Below are positions 1-9,240 of a stretch of DNA of 52,204 nucleotides, in pieces. The stretch is taken from the NCBI GenBank assembly GCA_018396755.1, contig JAGTQM010000010.1:1-52204 (forward strand), given 5' to 3'. The DNA comes from Candidatus Bathyarchaeota archaeon. Its GTDB lineage: Archaea > Thermoproteota > CALKCG01 > B24. Position numbers and translations under genes: made by a program. Every line of letters begins with the position of its first letter. Position 1 is the first letter of the stretch. The notes under the pieces are model-generated. The model had not been told where the DNA came from. It worked only from the letters and a program-made list of their open reading frames with translations, and searched no databases.

Positions 1-685
1 TTACATCGTGCACAGCGACGTTTTTAAGTGCATCTGTTTCAGCTAAAATGTTTCCTAAGGGGTCTATTATCTTAGACTTATCCGATCTTACAGAGGATAC
101 AACGTAGTAATGGTGAAGATAAGCGTAAACTTGTAGAGCAAAGCCTCCGTTGTAAGCTGAACACCAGACAACCATTTTAGCGTTTTTATCAGCTAAAGTC
201 TGCCAGGTCTCAGGAAAACCTATGTCGAAACATATTTGAATACCTATCCGTCCAAAGTCTAAATCGAAGACTTTAGCTTCAACTCCAGGTGTTACACCAT
301 CTTCGAAAACTGTGTAATCGCTTGAAGATGTGACAGGGTGGATTTTATCGTACACCCCTATGACATCTCCAGATCTATCTATGACAACAGCTGAATTCCA
401 GATTCTTCCATTCCTCTTCGTATAGATTGGGCAGATGATGTAAGAACAGTGTTCTCCCGCTCTACTGGCAATGGCTTTTACAATAGGTCCAGGTACTGTT
501 TCAGCCAATTCTTCAAGTGGCCTATCGACTGAAGCTGTTGCAAACGCCTCCGGTAGACAGACTAAGTCTGGCTGATGACGGAGGGCGATGTCTAAAAGCT
601 TCATAATGTGTTTTAGATTCTCCTCGACAGTCTTATAGAAGTGGTTTGCTTGGCAAACTGTAGCTATACGTGCTCTCCTACTCAT
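1..685 (-). CDS. Carbon-nitrogen hydrolase (nitrilase superfamily), 3' end outside the window
   Basis: The reverse strand reads from ATG at 685 as MSRRARIATVCQANHF and stays open for 228 residues to the window edge. The family's Glu-Lys-Cys triad is visible: Glu in LPEAFA, Lys in YDKIHP and Cys in ICFDIGFPE. These enzymes cleave non-peptide C-N bonds of amides or nitriles in the cytoplasm. Members are usually 260-300 residues, so roughly 40-70 are missing. The substrate cannot be told from sequence. The gene is divergent from the folate enzyme at 870. Confidence 0.85.
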   Translation of the reverse strand, partial: MSRRARIATVCQANHFYKTVEENLKHIMKLLDIALRHQPDLVCLPEAFATASVDRPLEELAETVPGPIVKAIASRAGEHCSYIICPIYTKRNGRIWNSAVVIDRSGDVIGVYDKIHPVTSSSDYTVFEDGVTPGVEAKVFDLDFGRIGIQICFDIGFPETWQTLADKNAKMVVWCSAYNGGFALQVYAYLHHYYVVSSVRSDKSKIIDPLGNILAETDALKNVAVHDV

Positions 686-846
686 GTAAACAACACCAGG
701 AATCAATTTCCCTTCCTAGTTTAAAAGACTTAACTTAAACTTTACAGCACGCAAATTGAGGCTTAATGTTAAAAATCTAGAGTTTACACTTCTTGACATT
801 GCGGCTTCAACATGTCTACTCATGGATTTAACGGGAAATTATTATC

Positions 847-852
847 TATAAA
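847..852 (+). promoter_or_regulatory. TATA box of the 870-1942 gene pair
   Basis: TATAAA lies about 20-26 bases before the GTG-ATG start at 870/873. That spacing puts the transcription start on or next to the start codon, so the mRNA is probably leaderless. The rest of the 184-base gap (686-869) shows nothing further beyond AT-rich sequence. Confidence 0.5.
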
Positions 853-869
853 GTCGTTTTACAATAAAC

Positions 870-1511
870 GTGATGTTCTTGAACTCCGGTAGATACGACG
901 TTAAGAAGGCGAAGGAGAAGCTACGTTTACTAGTCTGGAGGAGGCTTGAGGAGGCCAATGCCACGCTTCCCCCGAAGCCATGCTACGGGCGAATCCCCAA
1001 TTTTAAAGGTGCTTATGATGCTGCTTTAAAAGCCTCTAAACTACCAGAGTGGGAGAACGCTAAAGTTGTATTTGTAAACCCGGATAGTCCTCAAAGACAT
1101 TTGAGGCTAATAGCGTTAAAGCAAGGTAAGCTATTAATTATGGCAACTCCTAAGCTTAAAAGCGGTTTCCTAGAGATAGACCCTTTAAAAGTTAGAGGAG
1201 TTGAAGATGAAGCGTCGACTATTGGCGGGGCTTTCAAATATGGAAAACTGCGTGAAACAGTGATGTATAAACCAGGCTTGATTGTAACTGGCTGTGTAGC
1301 TGTAGATAGAGAGTTTAATAGACTCGGCAAAGGTGGAGGTTACGGTGATAAGGAGATATCTCTAATAAAGGATAAGTATGGATCGGATATATGCGTTCTA
1401 ACAACAATCCATGATCTTCAGGTTGTAGACAGCATACCTATAGAGCCGCACGATTCTAAAGTGGATATAGTAGTAACACCATCTAGGATTTTAAGGAGAA
1501 GGTTGCCTTGA
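870..1511 (+). CDS. 5-formyltetrahydrofolate cyclo-ligase family protein
   Basis: The 213-residue protein carries the family's glycine-rich signature RLGKGGGYGDKE (about residue 150), followed by the C-terminal TTIHDLQVVDSIPIEPHD block typical of archaeal MTHFS-like proteins. The classical enzyme converts 5-formyl-THF to methenyl-THF with ATP. The archaeal members are less studied, and whether the carrier here is tetrahydrofolate or methanopterin is unknown. Start is GTG at 870 or the adjoining ATG at 873. The stop overlaps the start of the next gene by four bases, indicating co-transcription. Confidence 0.8.
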   Translation: MMFLNSGRYDVKKAKEKLRLLVWRRLEEANATLPPKPCYGRIPNFKGAYDAALKASKLPEWENAKVVFVNPDSPQRHLRLIALKQGKLLIMATPKLKSGFLEIDPLKVRGVEDEASTIGGAFKYGKLRETVMYKPGLIVTGCVAVDREFNRLGKGGGYGDKEISLIKDKYGSDICVLTTIHDLQVVDSIPIEPHDSKVDIVVTPSRILRRRLP

Positions 1512-1942
1512 AAATCATTACCCTATGCGGTATTGCTCAAGCCAAAGTAGGCTTTACCTTTCTAGCTGGTAAACCATCAGAGCAATGTGTCGACTGTAGA
1601 CTTTACAAGGTCTGCATAGGTAAATTAGAGCCTCTGAGACTCTACCGGGTTGTAGAAGTTAGAGGAAAAACATTCCAATGTCGAATCCATAAAGACGGGG
1701 TTAAATTGGTCGTTGTTGAAGAAAGCCCCGTGGAAGCAGCTGTGGAGGATAAGCTTATAGTTGAAGGAGTTGTACTTACGTTTAGCCCAATCGCATGTAA
1801 AATCGAATGTAGCAGTAGAAGTCTATGTATTCCAGAGGGACTTAGACAAAACGATAGATGCCAAGTCGTTAAAGTGGGGGAAAAGTTGAACTGTTTAGCT
1901 GGGTTAAAGCTTAGGAAAGTTATTCTGAGGAGGGTTCTTTAA
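1508..1942 (+). CDS. UPF0179 family protein
   Basis: A 144-residue archaeal protein of unknown function. It matches the UPF0179 pattern: a start like LCGIAQAKVGFTFL, then CVDCRLYKVC, a LEPLRLYRVVEVRG block and further cysteines (CKIECSSRSLC). The Cys pairs suggest a metal site, which is inference. It begins with TTG overlapping the stop of the folate enzyme. Its last 23 bases overlap the 3' end of the FKBP gene on the other strand, a convergent overlap. Confidence 0.75.
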   Translation: MKIITLCGIAQAKVGFTFLAGKPSEQCVDCRLYKVCIGKLEPLRLYRVVEVRGKTFQCRIHKDGVKLVVVEESPVEAAVEDKLIVEGVVLTFSPIACKIECSSRSLCIPEGLRQNDRCQVVKVGEKLNCLAGLKLRKVILRRVL

Positions 1943-2660
1943 CTTCTTCAACTTCTTTAGACTCTGTTTTAGCCTCGATACGTCTAACGTATTCTTCCGT
2001 AAACACTATTTTTGAAACTTCCGGTATAAACCTCAGAACGTCATTGGCTATGCCTCGCTTTATAATCTGTATCCCGTCGACCATATAGCTCTCAGGAGGC
2101 ATAATTATAGTTAAAACGTTTGAAGTTAGAGATAGTGAAAACTTTTCAACAGGTATTGTGGGAAGACGTCTATGCAATAACAGCTTAATCCGGTCGATTG
2201 AATCTTTCACATCATTCTTCACTTCAACCTCGTAGATGATTGTCTTACCCGCTAAGGGGTGGTTGAAATCCAGTTGAACTCTACCAGAGGATATGCTTCT
2301 CACAGTAGCTAGCATATCTCTAAACCTTACTCTAGCACCAGGCTGTAAGTTGGACTCGCCTTTAAACATTCTTAGAGGTACAAGTCTTACTTTAGACGGG
2401 TCTCTAACGCCGAAGCCTTTTTCAGGGGGAATTTCAATCTCCTTCCTCTCGCCGGCACTCATCTCATAGAGTTTCTCCTCTAAGCCGTTTACAACCCAAC
2501 CTTCTCCTAAAACTACCAACATTGGCTCGTAAATCACGTCTGAACTGTAAATATTGAACTTTCTAGCTTCCGCTTCAACTGTTGTATCGAAAACCTCGTT
2601 TGTATCTTTAACTCTAGCCACATAATCTATAAGTATGAAGTCTCCTTTCTGGAATGGCAT
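1920..2660 (-). CDS. FKBP-type peptidyl-prolyl isomerase (long archaeal, SlyD-like)
   Basis: The 246-residue protein opens with KGDFILIDYVARVKD and has the FKBP core with the long insert-in-flap domain of the archaeal 26-29 kDa class: LGEGWVVNGLEEKLYEM, then IPPEKGFGVRDPSKV, then LDFNHPLAGKTIIYEVEV. It should act as a prolyl isomerase and chaperone in the cytoplasm. About 90 residues follow the FKBP domain and end in a Glu-rich tail. Upstream there is a TATA-like CTTAAAAG near 2692-2700 and a G-rich ribosome binding site just before ATG 2660. Confidence 0.92.
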   Translation of the reverse strand: MPFQKGDFILIDYVARVKDTNEVFDTTVEAEARKFNIYSSDVIYEPMLVVLGEGWVVNGLEEKLYEMSAGERKEIEIPPEKGFGVRDPSKVRLVPLRMFKGESNLQPGARVRFRDMLATVRSISSGRVQLDFNHPLAGKTIIYEVEVKNDVKDSIDRIKLLLHRRLPTIPVEKFSLSLTSNVLTIIMPPESYMVDGIQIIKRGIANDVLRFIPEVSKIVFTEEYVRRIEAKTESKEVEEVKEPSSE

Positions 2661-2771
2661 GAATCCCCCCTCTCAGATGGAGTATTACAGGGCTTTTAAG
2701 GTTTACGGTTATCCATAGAGAATTATATGATAAAAAACATGATCCGATGGGGAAATTCTAAAAACTACGGA

Positions 2772-3431
2772 TTAAGTCGAGTTAGCACTCTTTAGGAATG
2801 CTTCCGTTGAAACGTTTAATTCTAGAATAGCGTAAAAGTTTTGTCTAGCTGGTCCAGGGTTTACGATCAACGTTCCACCTAATCGGTCTAAGCCTCTAGC
2901 TTCGTGTATATGTCCATGTAGGACGGAGAGAGGCTTATACTCTTCTATAAAAGCCCTTAAAGCTCTGCTTCCAGCGTGTAAACCGAGTGACGTTAAATCA
3001 GTTGAAGTATTCGCTGGAGGACTATGGGAGACGACTATCAAACGTCCTCTAAAGTCATTTAAAGCCTCTCTAACTATTTGATAGATCTCCTCTTCTTCAA
3101 ACTCTATCTGAGTAGTAAACGGTGTTTTAGGAGAACCACCTATACCTAAGAAGGCTGTTGAACCCGATGTGTGAAGTTTACCGTGTATGTTCAAAGCTTC
3201 ATATATGTTTCTCACGGTTAAAAGAGACGGAGGGTCGCAGTTTCCTGGGACGAAAAACGTCTGAAACCCTTTGAAGACGCTTAGTATTTTCTCAGCTTCA
3301 TTTAAACTTCCAAAATGCGTAATATCGCCGCATATGACCAGTAAATCTGGCTTAAGCTTTAATGCTTCTCTTGAAAGCTTGTAAGCTGCTTTAAAATTGC
3401 CATGTATATCGCTTAGAACCATAATCTTCAA
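2772..3431 (-). CDS. Metallophosphoesterase (calcineurin-like)
   Basis: All five metal-binding blocks of the calcineurin-like superfamily are present in the 219 residues: SDIHGN near residue 7, GDITHFG near 36, GNCD near 63, SHSPP near 135 and HGHIHEARG near 172. It is therefore a likely active dinuclear-metal phosphoesterase of the small YfcE-like type; the substrate is unknown. It ends one base after the start region of the acylphosphatase-aminotransferase set and runs in the same direction (spacing 1 base), so the three are probably one transcript. Confidence 0.9.
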   Translation of the reverse strand: MKIMVLSDIHGNFKAAYKLSREALKLKPDLLVICGDITHFGSLNEAEKILSVFKGFQTFFVPGNCDPPSLLTVRNIYEALNIHGKLHTSGSTAFLGIGGSPKTPFTTQIEFEEEEIYQIVREALNDFRGRLIVVSHSPPANTSTDLTSLGLHAGSRALRAFIEEYKPLSVLHGHIHEARGLDRLGGTLIVNPGPARQNFYAILELNVSTEAFLKSANST

Positions 3432-3432
3432 T

Positions 3433-3714
3433 TTACCACCATCTTATTTCAAAGGTTTTAAACTCACCCCTGTATGGCTCTTCGGAAAATGCAATACTAT
3501 CTACTTTAGCCGATGATGGTCCTCTTCGACACCATGCTAAAACTCTTCTGACAGCTTCCTCCTCCCCCTCTAGTACTGCTTCAACCCTTCCATCCGGAAG
3601 ATTTCTAACCCACCCGTTAACACCATTTGAAAGAGCTACTCTTCTAAGGTGGTATCTAAAGCCTACTCCTTGAACAAAGCCTTGAACAAATACGTGGAGT
3701 CTCAGCTTGACCAT
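3433..3714 (-). CDS. acyP: Acylphosphatase
   Basis: A 93-residue protein of normal family length. It contains the phosphate loop VFVQGFVQGVGFRYHLRR with the catalytic Arg, and the GWVRNLPDGRVEAVLEG block with the catalytic Asn. It hydrolyses acyl phosphates such as 1,3-bisphosphoglycerate or carbamoyl phosphate. Its start overlaps the aminotransferase 3' end by 13 bases, so the two are translationally coupled. Confidence 0.95.
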   Translation of the reverse strand: MVKLRLHVFVQGFVQGVGFRYHLRRVALSNGVNGWVRNLPDGRVEAVLEGEEEAVRRVLAWCRRGPSSAKVDSIAFSEEPYRGEFKTFEIRWW

Positions 3715-4844
3715 AACACTTTACCAGCCTCTGCCAAACCTACACCGACCTTCTCCACACCGTAGCCTAAGTATGCTAAAGAAGATTCTAATGCGTTTAC
3801 AGTAGCTAAGACTTCGTAGGCTGAAACATTACCCATGCATCCTATTCGGAAGATGGAGCCTCTCAGCTTACCCTGCCCTCCACTAACGACCACACTGTGT
3901 TTTAAACGCATGGTTTTTACGAGTTCTTCCGAATCAATGTTCTTAGGTGTTTTAACGGCTATTACAGTTTTTGAACGATATTCGTATTCAAAGGGATACG
4001 GTTCTAAATCCAATGCTTCGATAGCTCTGTAGAATGCTTTGGCGCATTTTCTATGCCTAGCTATTCTAGCTTCAAGTCCCTCTTCTCTAATCATTTTCAA
4101 TGCTTCACTAAGCGCGTATAAGAGGGGGATACTGGGCGTATAGGGGGTTTGCCCCCTCTCCATATATTCGAGGTAAGCTTTAAGGTTGAAGTACACACCT
4201 CTATTTACCCGTTTAGCCTCCTCTATGAAGCGTTCGCTAACTGAAACAAAGGCTAATCCTGGAGGAGCTGCTATACACTTCTGGCTACCCGTGACACATG
4301 CATCAATACTCCACTTGTCAGTTAAAAGTTCAACTCCGCCTAGACTTGAAATGGCATCAACTATGACTAGCGCATCGTGGTCATGAGCTATACGCGATAT
4401 CTCAGCGAGGTCTCTAACTAAAACGCCTGTAGAGGTTTCATTGTGGATTATTAATATCGCTTTAACATTACGCTCTCTAGCGAAAGCCTCTTCAACCATG
4501 TCTGGTTTAACAGAAGAACCCCATTCAATCTGTATTCTTGAAACTCTACCGCCGCAGGCCTCTACTATTTCAGCAAACCTGTCGCAGAAAAAGCCCATTG
4601 TCGGCACGATTACAGTATCACTCTTATTGATGACATTGCTTACTGCAAACTCCATACCTCCGGTTCCGGAGGACGTTAGAATCACTATTGGATTTTCAGT
4701 TTGGAAGACGTACTTAAGACCCGTCTGGATTTCCTCCAGAAGTAGTTTAAACTCTGGCCCCCTATGGTTAATTAGCGGTCTACTCATAGCCAACATAACT
4801 CTTTGAGCTGGGGTTGTAGGTCCAGGTATCATGAGTAGAGACAC
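3702..4844 (-). CDS. Class V aminotransferase (alanine-glyoxylate / serine-pyruvate type)
   Basis: 380 residues of the PLP aminotransferase class V fold: start MIPGPTTPAQRVMLAMSRP, TSSGTGGMEFAVSN for phosphate binding, VDAISSLGG, and the Schiff-base lysine in GSQKCIAAPPG. The family interconverts alanine/glyoxylate or serine/pyruvate; some archaeal members act on phosphonopyruvate or other acceptors, so the exact substrate is open. ATG 4844 is not followed by any upstream in-frame alternative with better context. Confidence 0.88.
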   Translation of the reverse strand: MSLLMIPGPTTPAQRVMLAMSRPLINHRGPEFKLLLEEIQTGLKYVFQTENPIVILTSSGTGGMEFAVSNVINKSDTVIVPTMGFFCDRFAEIVEACGGRVSRIQIEWGSSVKPDMVEEAFARERNVKAILIIHNETSTGVLVRDLAEISRIAHDHDALVIVDAISSLGGVELLTDKWSIDACVTGSQKCIAAPPGLAFVSVSERFIEEAKRVNRGVYFNLKAYLEYMERGQTPYTPSIPLLYALSEALKMIREEGLEARIARHRKCAKAFYRAIEALDLEPYPFEYEYRSKTVIAVKTPKNIDSEELVKTMRLKHSVVVSGGQGKLRGSIFRIGCMGNVSAYEVLATVNALESSLAYLGYGVEKVGVGLAEAGKVLWSS

Positions 4845-4881
4845 TTTAACACCTCCATTGATTCGCTCATTTTAATGCATT

Positions 4882-6234
4882 CTAAGTTTTAAGTTTTCCT
4901 TTAATATACGCTGTGACTTTTTCAACTTGCTCTCTAGCGGTACCTATGTAGTTTTCAGGCATCATAGCTTTCTCGATTTCTTCAACTGTTAAATACCTCC
5001 TCACGTCGAGGCTTTCCACTAAAACATCTCTGAGGCGTTTGCCTGCTTTCCAAGCTTCCATAGAGCATTTTCTAATTATTTCGTGAGACCATTGTCTGTC
5101 CGCTCCTTTGGAAACCATCGCGATCATAACGGCTTCAGACATTATAAGGTCTTTCTGAGACTCAAGATTTCTCCTTACATTATCCGGGTATACCTTCAAT
5201 CCCTTTAAAACATCAATCATAGTTTTAAGTTGCTCGTCTAAAAGTAGGCAGACTTCAGGTAGCATAACTCTCTCACAACTGCTATTTGTTAAATCTCTCT
5301 CATGCTCCAACACTATATTCTCTAAGGCTGCTAAAGCCATAGATCTTACAATCCTAGCTAAACCACAAATCTTCTCACATTTAATTGGGTTACGTTTATG
5401 AGGCATGGTGCTTGAGCCGACTTGAGAATCCTCTCTAAAAGGTTCTTCAAGCTCTCTTATTTCACTCCTCTGAAGGTTTCGAATTTCATTGGCGACCTTA
5501 TCTAATGTTGAAGATATTATAGCCGCTAATGTTGCAAACTCTGCTAATCCGTCTCTAGGAACTACTTGGGTTGCGATTATAGGCTCGTAAACTCCCATAA
5601 TTTCCATAACTCTCTTTTGAATTTTAAAGCCCTCATCTCCGAAGCTTGCCATAGTTCCAACCGCTCCACTCATCTTGCCTACACATATTCTCGGCTTAGC
5701 TTCTTCAAGCCTTTCTATGTGGCGGATGATTTCTGAAGCGTAAGCTGCGAATTTAAAGCCCATAGTTGTCGGTAGTGCTGCAACCCCATGTGTTCTACCG
5801 AGGCAGACAAGGTCCTTGTATTTTTCAGATAAATCTATCAGCGTGAAGGCGATTTCCTTCAACCTAGATTCTATTAGATCTATGGAATCCCTCAATTGTG
5901 TAGCTAAAACGGTATCCGTTATATCGTTGGAAGTAGCACCAACGTGTATGTATCCACCATATACATCGCTTTTCTCGGCTAAGGCTTTTACAACAGCCAT
6001 GACTTCATGGTCTGTTACACGCTCCCAACGGTTGACGTCTTTAAGTGTCACAGCACCGCTTTCAATAAGACTGTAGATTTTATCAGCTGCCTCTACGGGA
6101 GCTGATCCAACCTCGGATAAAGCCTTTAAAAGAGCTGCTTCAACCATTATCATCCTTTTAAGCCACTCATCTCTATCCCATATCTTCCTCATCTCCGCCG
6201 TTCCATACCTATACTCTATCGGGTGGACTGGCAT
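4882..6234 (-). CDS. purB: Adenylosuccinate lyase
   Basis: A 450-residue lyase of the fumarase/aspartase superfamily. The signature loop GSSTMPHKRNP is at about residues 273-283 and holds the catalytic Ser. TSNDITDT and RTHGVAALPTTMG (His149) complete the active site. It cleaves SAICAR and adenylosuccinate in purine synthesis. It is complete and of standard length, and faces away from the radical SAM gene at 6300. Confidence 0.96.
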   Translation of the reverse strand: MPVHPIEYRYGTAEMRKIWDRDEWLKRMIMVEAALLKALSEVGSAPVEAADKIYSLIESGAVTLKDVNRWERVTDHEVMAVVKALAEKSDVYGGYIHVGATSNDITDTVLATQLRDSIDLIESRLKEIAFTLIDLSEKYKDLVCLGRTHGVAALPTTMGFKFAAYASEIIRHIERLEEAKPRICVGKMSGAVGTMASFGDEGFKIQKRVMEIMGVYEPIIATQVVPRDGLAEFATLAAIISSTLDKVANEIRNLQRSEIRELEEPFREDSQVGSSTMPHKRNPIKCEKICGLARIVRSMALAALENIVLEHERDLTNSSCERVMLPEVCLLLDEQLKTMIDVLKGLKVYPDNVRRNLESQKDLIMSEAVMIAMVSKGADRQWSHEIIRKCSMEAWKAGKRLRDVLVESLDVRRYLTVEEIEKAMMPENYIGTAREQVEKVTAYIKGKLKT

Positions 6235-6299
6235 GTGACGATCACCTACTATAAACCGTAAAAGTAATAAGTAGTTATTTAAAATTCTGTTAAATACGT

Positions 6300-7838
6300 A
6301 TGTGCGGCTACAAAGTGGTATTAACTGCTGATGAAACCCTGATGTGTAACTACGGTGGCAATATTTTCCTAGGGTTTATGACGACTGGCCCAGTATCAGG
6401 ATTTAAACCATTTAACGTGGTTATGAACTTCCTGTTAAAACCCGTACCAGTAGATTCTAATGGAAGAGCTCTTACAGCACCTCTATCTCTCAGAATAATT
6501 GAGAGCATATTAATCGATTCAAACGTCGTAAAACCCAATGAAATAGTTGTAACTCATCCGAAAAACCTGCCTAAGGTAATCTCCAATGATACTAGGATTA
6601 TAGGTGTAAGTGTAATGGATCCTAAGGGTTTAGGACCAGCATCATCGACCTTCTCAGGACCCTATGGACTTATACATAGTGAACCTTACTCAGCGTACAT
6701 GTTTAAGAAGCTTATTAGAAGCGAAGTTATGCAGAAGGCGAGGAAATGGGCTTCAATCGTTGTAGGTGGTTCAGGTGCATGGCAGCTTAACATAGATGAT
6801 ATGAAAAAGCTGGGGATAGATGTACTATTCATAGGTGAAGCTGAAGAAGAAATTCCGAGGCTTTTCAAGAAGCTTATTGAAGATTGTAGACCTGAAAAAC
6901 CCATGATTGTTACAGCTAATCAAAGCCATAGCATACCTAGGATTAAAGGTGCAACTATATGCGGTTTAATCGAGATATCTAGAGGATGTGGGAGAGGATG
7001 TAGATTCTGCGCACCTACTATGAGGATTTTAAGGCATAAGCCTTTAGAGGATATTTTACATGACGTAAAGGTGAATGTTGAAGCTGGTCAGAAAAACATC
7101 TGCCTACATGCTGAAGATGTTTTACAGTATGGTGGAACGGCCTTCAAGAAGAGGCCGGATTTAGTGTTTAAACTTTTCAGTTCAGTTATAAGCATTGACG
7201 GTGTTAAATTTGTCTCAGTGAGCCATGCGGCTTTAAGCTCCATAGCTGAAAACCCGAGGTTAATATCAGATGTTAGTGAAATCCTAGGCCTAGCTAAGAG
7301 TAGATGGCTTGGATATCAGACGGGTATTGAAACCGGTAGTGTCAAGCTTATAGATAAACTTATGCATATGAAGCCATATCCATTTACACCTAAAGATTGG
7401 CCTAATGTTGTTGAAGAAGCTTTCAAGATAAGTTCAGACTTCAACTGGGTTCCGGCCGCCACACTAATACTCAATCTGCCGGGTGAGAAACCCGAAGACG
7501 TATTGGCTACGGCTGATTTAATCGATAAACTTAAACCCTACAAGAGTTTGATAGTTCCACTACTATACGTTCCAATGATCGATTCTCATGGTCATAAAGC
7601 TAGAAGACTTTTAGAAGATGCTGACGACGCCTATTGGCAGTTGTACCATGTTGTATGGCGTCACAATATGAAGTGGATACCAGTCTTAGCCAAGGATTAT
7701 CTAGCTGAAATAAGCCCTAAAATAGGTTTACCAATAAAGTTTTTCATAAGCTTCGTAAAGAGCTTTATAAACACGTTGATCGAGCTGAAGCTTTCACACA
7801 TCAAGACGTTAGAGGTTACGCGGAAAATCGAAACTTAA
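6300..7838 (+). CDS. Radical SAM protein with an N-terminal B12-binding-like region
   Basis: A 512-residue protein. The radical SAM cluster motif CGRGCRFC (CxxxCxxC) sits near residues 230-237 in ISRGCGRGCRFCAPTMR. The first ~200 residues have the GGSGAWQLN...IGEAEEEIPRLFKKL pattern of the cobalamin-binding-like domain found in many radical SAM enzymes. The C-terminal third includes PAATLILNLPGEKPEDVL, typical of the Elp3/MiaB-like barrel. The substrate is unknown. A TATA-like TTATTTAAAA lies about 25 bases before ATG 6300, suggesting a leaderless message. It is followed ten bases later by the deacetylase-fold gene, probably in one operon. Confidence 0.85.
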   Translation: MCGYKVVLTADETLMCNYGGNIFLGFMTTGPVSGFKPFNVVMNFLLKPVPVDSNGRALTAPLSLRIIESILIDSNVVKPNEIVVTHPKNLPKVISNDTRIIGVSVMDPKGLGPASSTFSGPYGLIHSEPYSAYMFKKLIRSEVMQKARKWASIVVGGSGAWQLNIDDMKKLGIDVLFIGEAEEEIPRLFKKLIEDCRPEKPMIVTANQSHSIPRIKGATICGLIEISRGCGRGCRFCAPTMRILRHKPLEDILHDVKVNVEAGQKNICLHAEDVLQYGGTAFKKRPDLVFKLFSSVISIDGVKFVSVSHAALSSIAENPRLISDVSEILGLAKSRWLGYQTGIETGSVKLIDKLMHMKPYPFTPKDWPNVVEEAFKISSDFNWVPAATLILNLPGEKPEDVLATADLIDKLKPYKSLIVPLLYVPMIDSHGHKARRLLEDADDAYWQLYHVVWRHNMKWIPVLAKDYLAEISPKIGLPIKFFISFVKSFINTLIELKLSHIKTLEVTRKIET

Positions 7839-7848
7839 GGTGGTGTAA

Positions 7849-8913
7849 GTGGAGGAGACTCTTATAATCTACGATGACATATTTTTAGATCATTTAACTG
7901 GCCCTGAGCACCCTGAGAACCCAGATAGACTTAGAGCGATATTGAAAGGGCTTAGAAAATTCAAACTACTTGAAAATCCTAAAATTAAACTTGAAAGATC
8001 TCGAAAAGCCGTGATGGATGAAATATGCCTTGTACATAGTGAGAAGTATGTAGATTTCATAGAGGAGTTTTGCCGTAAGGGAGGGGGGATTTTAGGGACT
8101 TGGGGCGGCGGAGTCGTATGTAGTAGGAGAAGCTTTGAAGTAGCTTGTTATGCTGTAGGAGGTGCTTTGAAAGCTGTAGATGAAGTTTTAAACGGAAAAT
8201 ACCGGAATTCTATAGCTCTTATTAGACCCCCGGGGCATCATGCTTCAATAGAGCTACCCTACGGCTTCTGCATATTTAACAACGTAGCTATAGCTGCTAA
8301 ATATCTCATGGATGTGAAGGGGGTTGCCAAGGTTGCGATATTGGACGTAGATGCGCATCATGGCAACGGTACTCAGGAGGTTTTCGAGGAGACCTCTAAA
8401 GTCCTATACGTAAGTTTCCACCAGGACAGGATATTCCCTGGAACTGGGTCTATTGAGGATGTAGGTAGGGGGGAGGGTGAAGGATTTAAAATAAACTTTC
8501 CACTACCACCTTATTCCAATGAGGAGGTATATTTGAAGGCTTTAAATGAAATGGTGGATCCTATTCTAGACCAGTTTAAACCAGCTTACATACTGGTATC
8601 GGCAGGCTTTGACGCACATCACCTCGACCCATTAACTGGTCTAGGCTTATCAAGCTTAGGCTACGTTGAAATCTATAAGTGGATCAGGGAGACGGCTGAA
8701 AGACTTACAGGTGGGAAATTTTCAGCAGTTCTTGAAGGAGGCTATGACCACGAGGCTCTTGAAAAAGCAGTACCATCCGTTGTAGCTGCCATGGCTGGCT
8801 TAACGATAGAAGTTGACGATCCTCCTCAAAAAATGCCTGAAAATTTGAAAAATGCTGCTCTACGAGTTTTAGAAAAAGTTGGGAAAACTATGGCTAACTA
8901 TTGGACGCTTTAA
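7849..8913 (+). CDS. Histone deacetylase superfamily hydrolase
   Basis: The 354-residue protein has the complete arginase/deacetylase active site: RPPGHHA (His130-131), DVDAHHGNGT (Asp166/168, His170-171), SAGFDAHHLDPL (Asp255) and the GGY loop near residue 298. Zinc ligands are predicted as Asp168, His170 and Asp255. Archaeal members are thought to remove acetyl groups from small molecules such as polyamines, or from proteins; the substrate is inference only. The GTG start at 7849 follows a Shine-Dalgarno sequence, AGGTGGTG. Confidence 0.92.
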   Translation: MEETLIIYDDIFLDHLTGPEHPENPDRLRAILKGLRKFKLLENPKIKLERSRKAVMDEICLVHSEKYVDFIEEFCRKGGGILGTWGGGVVCSRRSFEVACYAVGGALKAVDEVLNGKYRNSIALIRPPGHHASIELPYGFCIFNNVAIAAKYLMDVKGVAKVAILDVDAHHGNGTQEVFEETSKVLYVSFHQDRIFPGTGSIEDVGRGEGEGFKINFPLPPYSNEEVYLKALNEMVDPILDQFKPAYILVSAGFDAHHLDPLTGLGLSSLGYVEIYKWIRETAERLTGGKFSAVLEGGYDHEALEKAVPSVVAAMAGLTIEVDDPPQKMPENLKNAALRVLEKVGKTMANYWTL

Positions 8914-8934
8914 ACTTCCACTCTAAACTCTAAA

Positions 8935-8953
8935 AGCCGATTTGAAGTCGGCT
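8935..8953. terminator. Hairpin after the deacetylase-fold gene
   Basis: AGCCGA-TTTGAAG-TCGGCT forms a perfect 6-bp stem with a 7-base loop, 22 bases after the stop at 8913. It is followed by a short T-containing stretch. It may be a terminator or processing signal. A link to the adjacent TnpB remnant is also possible. Confidence 0.4.
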
Positions 8954-8960
8954 ACTGTTT

Positions 8961-9228
8961 AATGGATGTGTGTTAGATTACTGATTAAACATTAAGCACA
9001 CCTATGGATATACGACCATATATGTGAGTCCTAAAGGTACCTCGAAGACCTAGAGGAGCAGGCGTATTTAAATGCAAAAATTTCGGGCTTATGATCGATA
9101 GACAAAAGAATACACCCAACAATATATGGAATGTATTCCTTAGGATGCGGGGAGTTATGGGTTCTCCCCGAAAGGGGCTAAACTCAATGAGGCCTCCAAT
9201 GAACCCCTGGAGAGGTCGAGAGCGATGA
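8961..9228 (+). pseudogene. tnpB: Decayed TnpB (IS605-type) C-terminal fragment
   Basis: From about 8985 one frame reads HTYGYTTIYVSPKGTSKT and then a stop at 9051. This is the TnpB block normally followed by the first zinc-knuckle CxxC. A second frame resumes at 9055 as GAGVFKCKNFGLMIDRQKN, then NTPNNIWNVFLRMRG and GSPRKGLNSMRPPM, ending at 9226-9228; that is the end of the RuvC/zinc region. A small deletion has removed the CxxC between the two frames. An in-frame TGA at 8982 is a further lesion. Only the last ~85 codons survive, with no transposase partner. The longest intact reading frame on the opposite strand here is a shadow. Confidence 0.75.
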
Positions 9229-9240
9229 GGCACAAGGACT

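Noticed and set aside
8985-9233. 82-codon minus-strand frame in the gap after the deacetylase gene
   Set aside because: The plus strand carries TnpB segments in two frames, which explains the region better; the minus frame has no motif.
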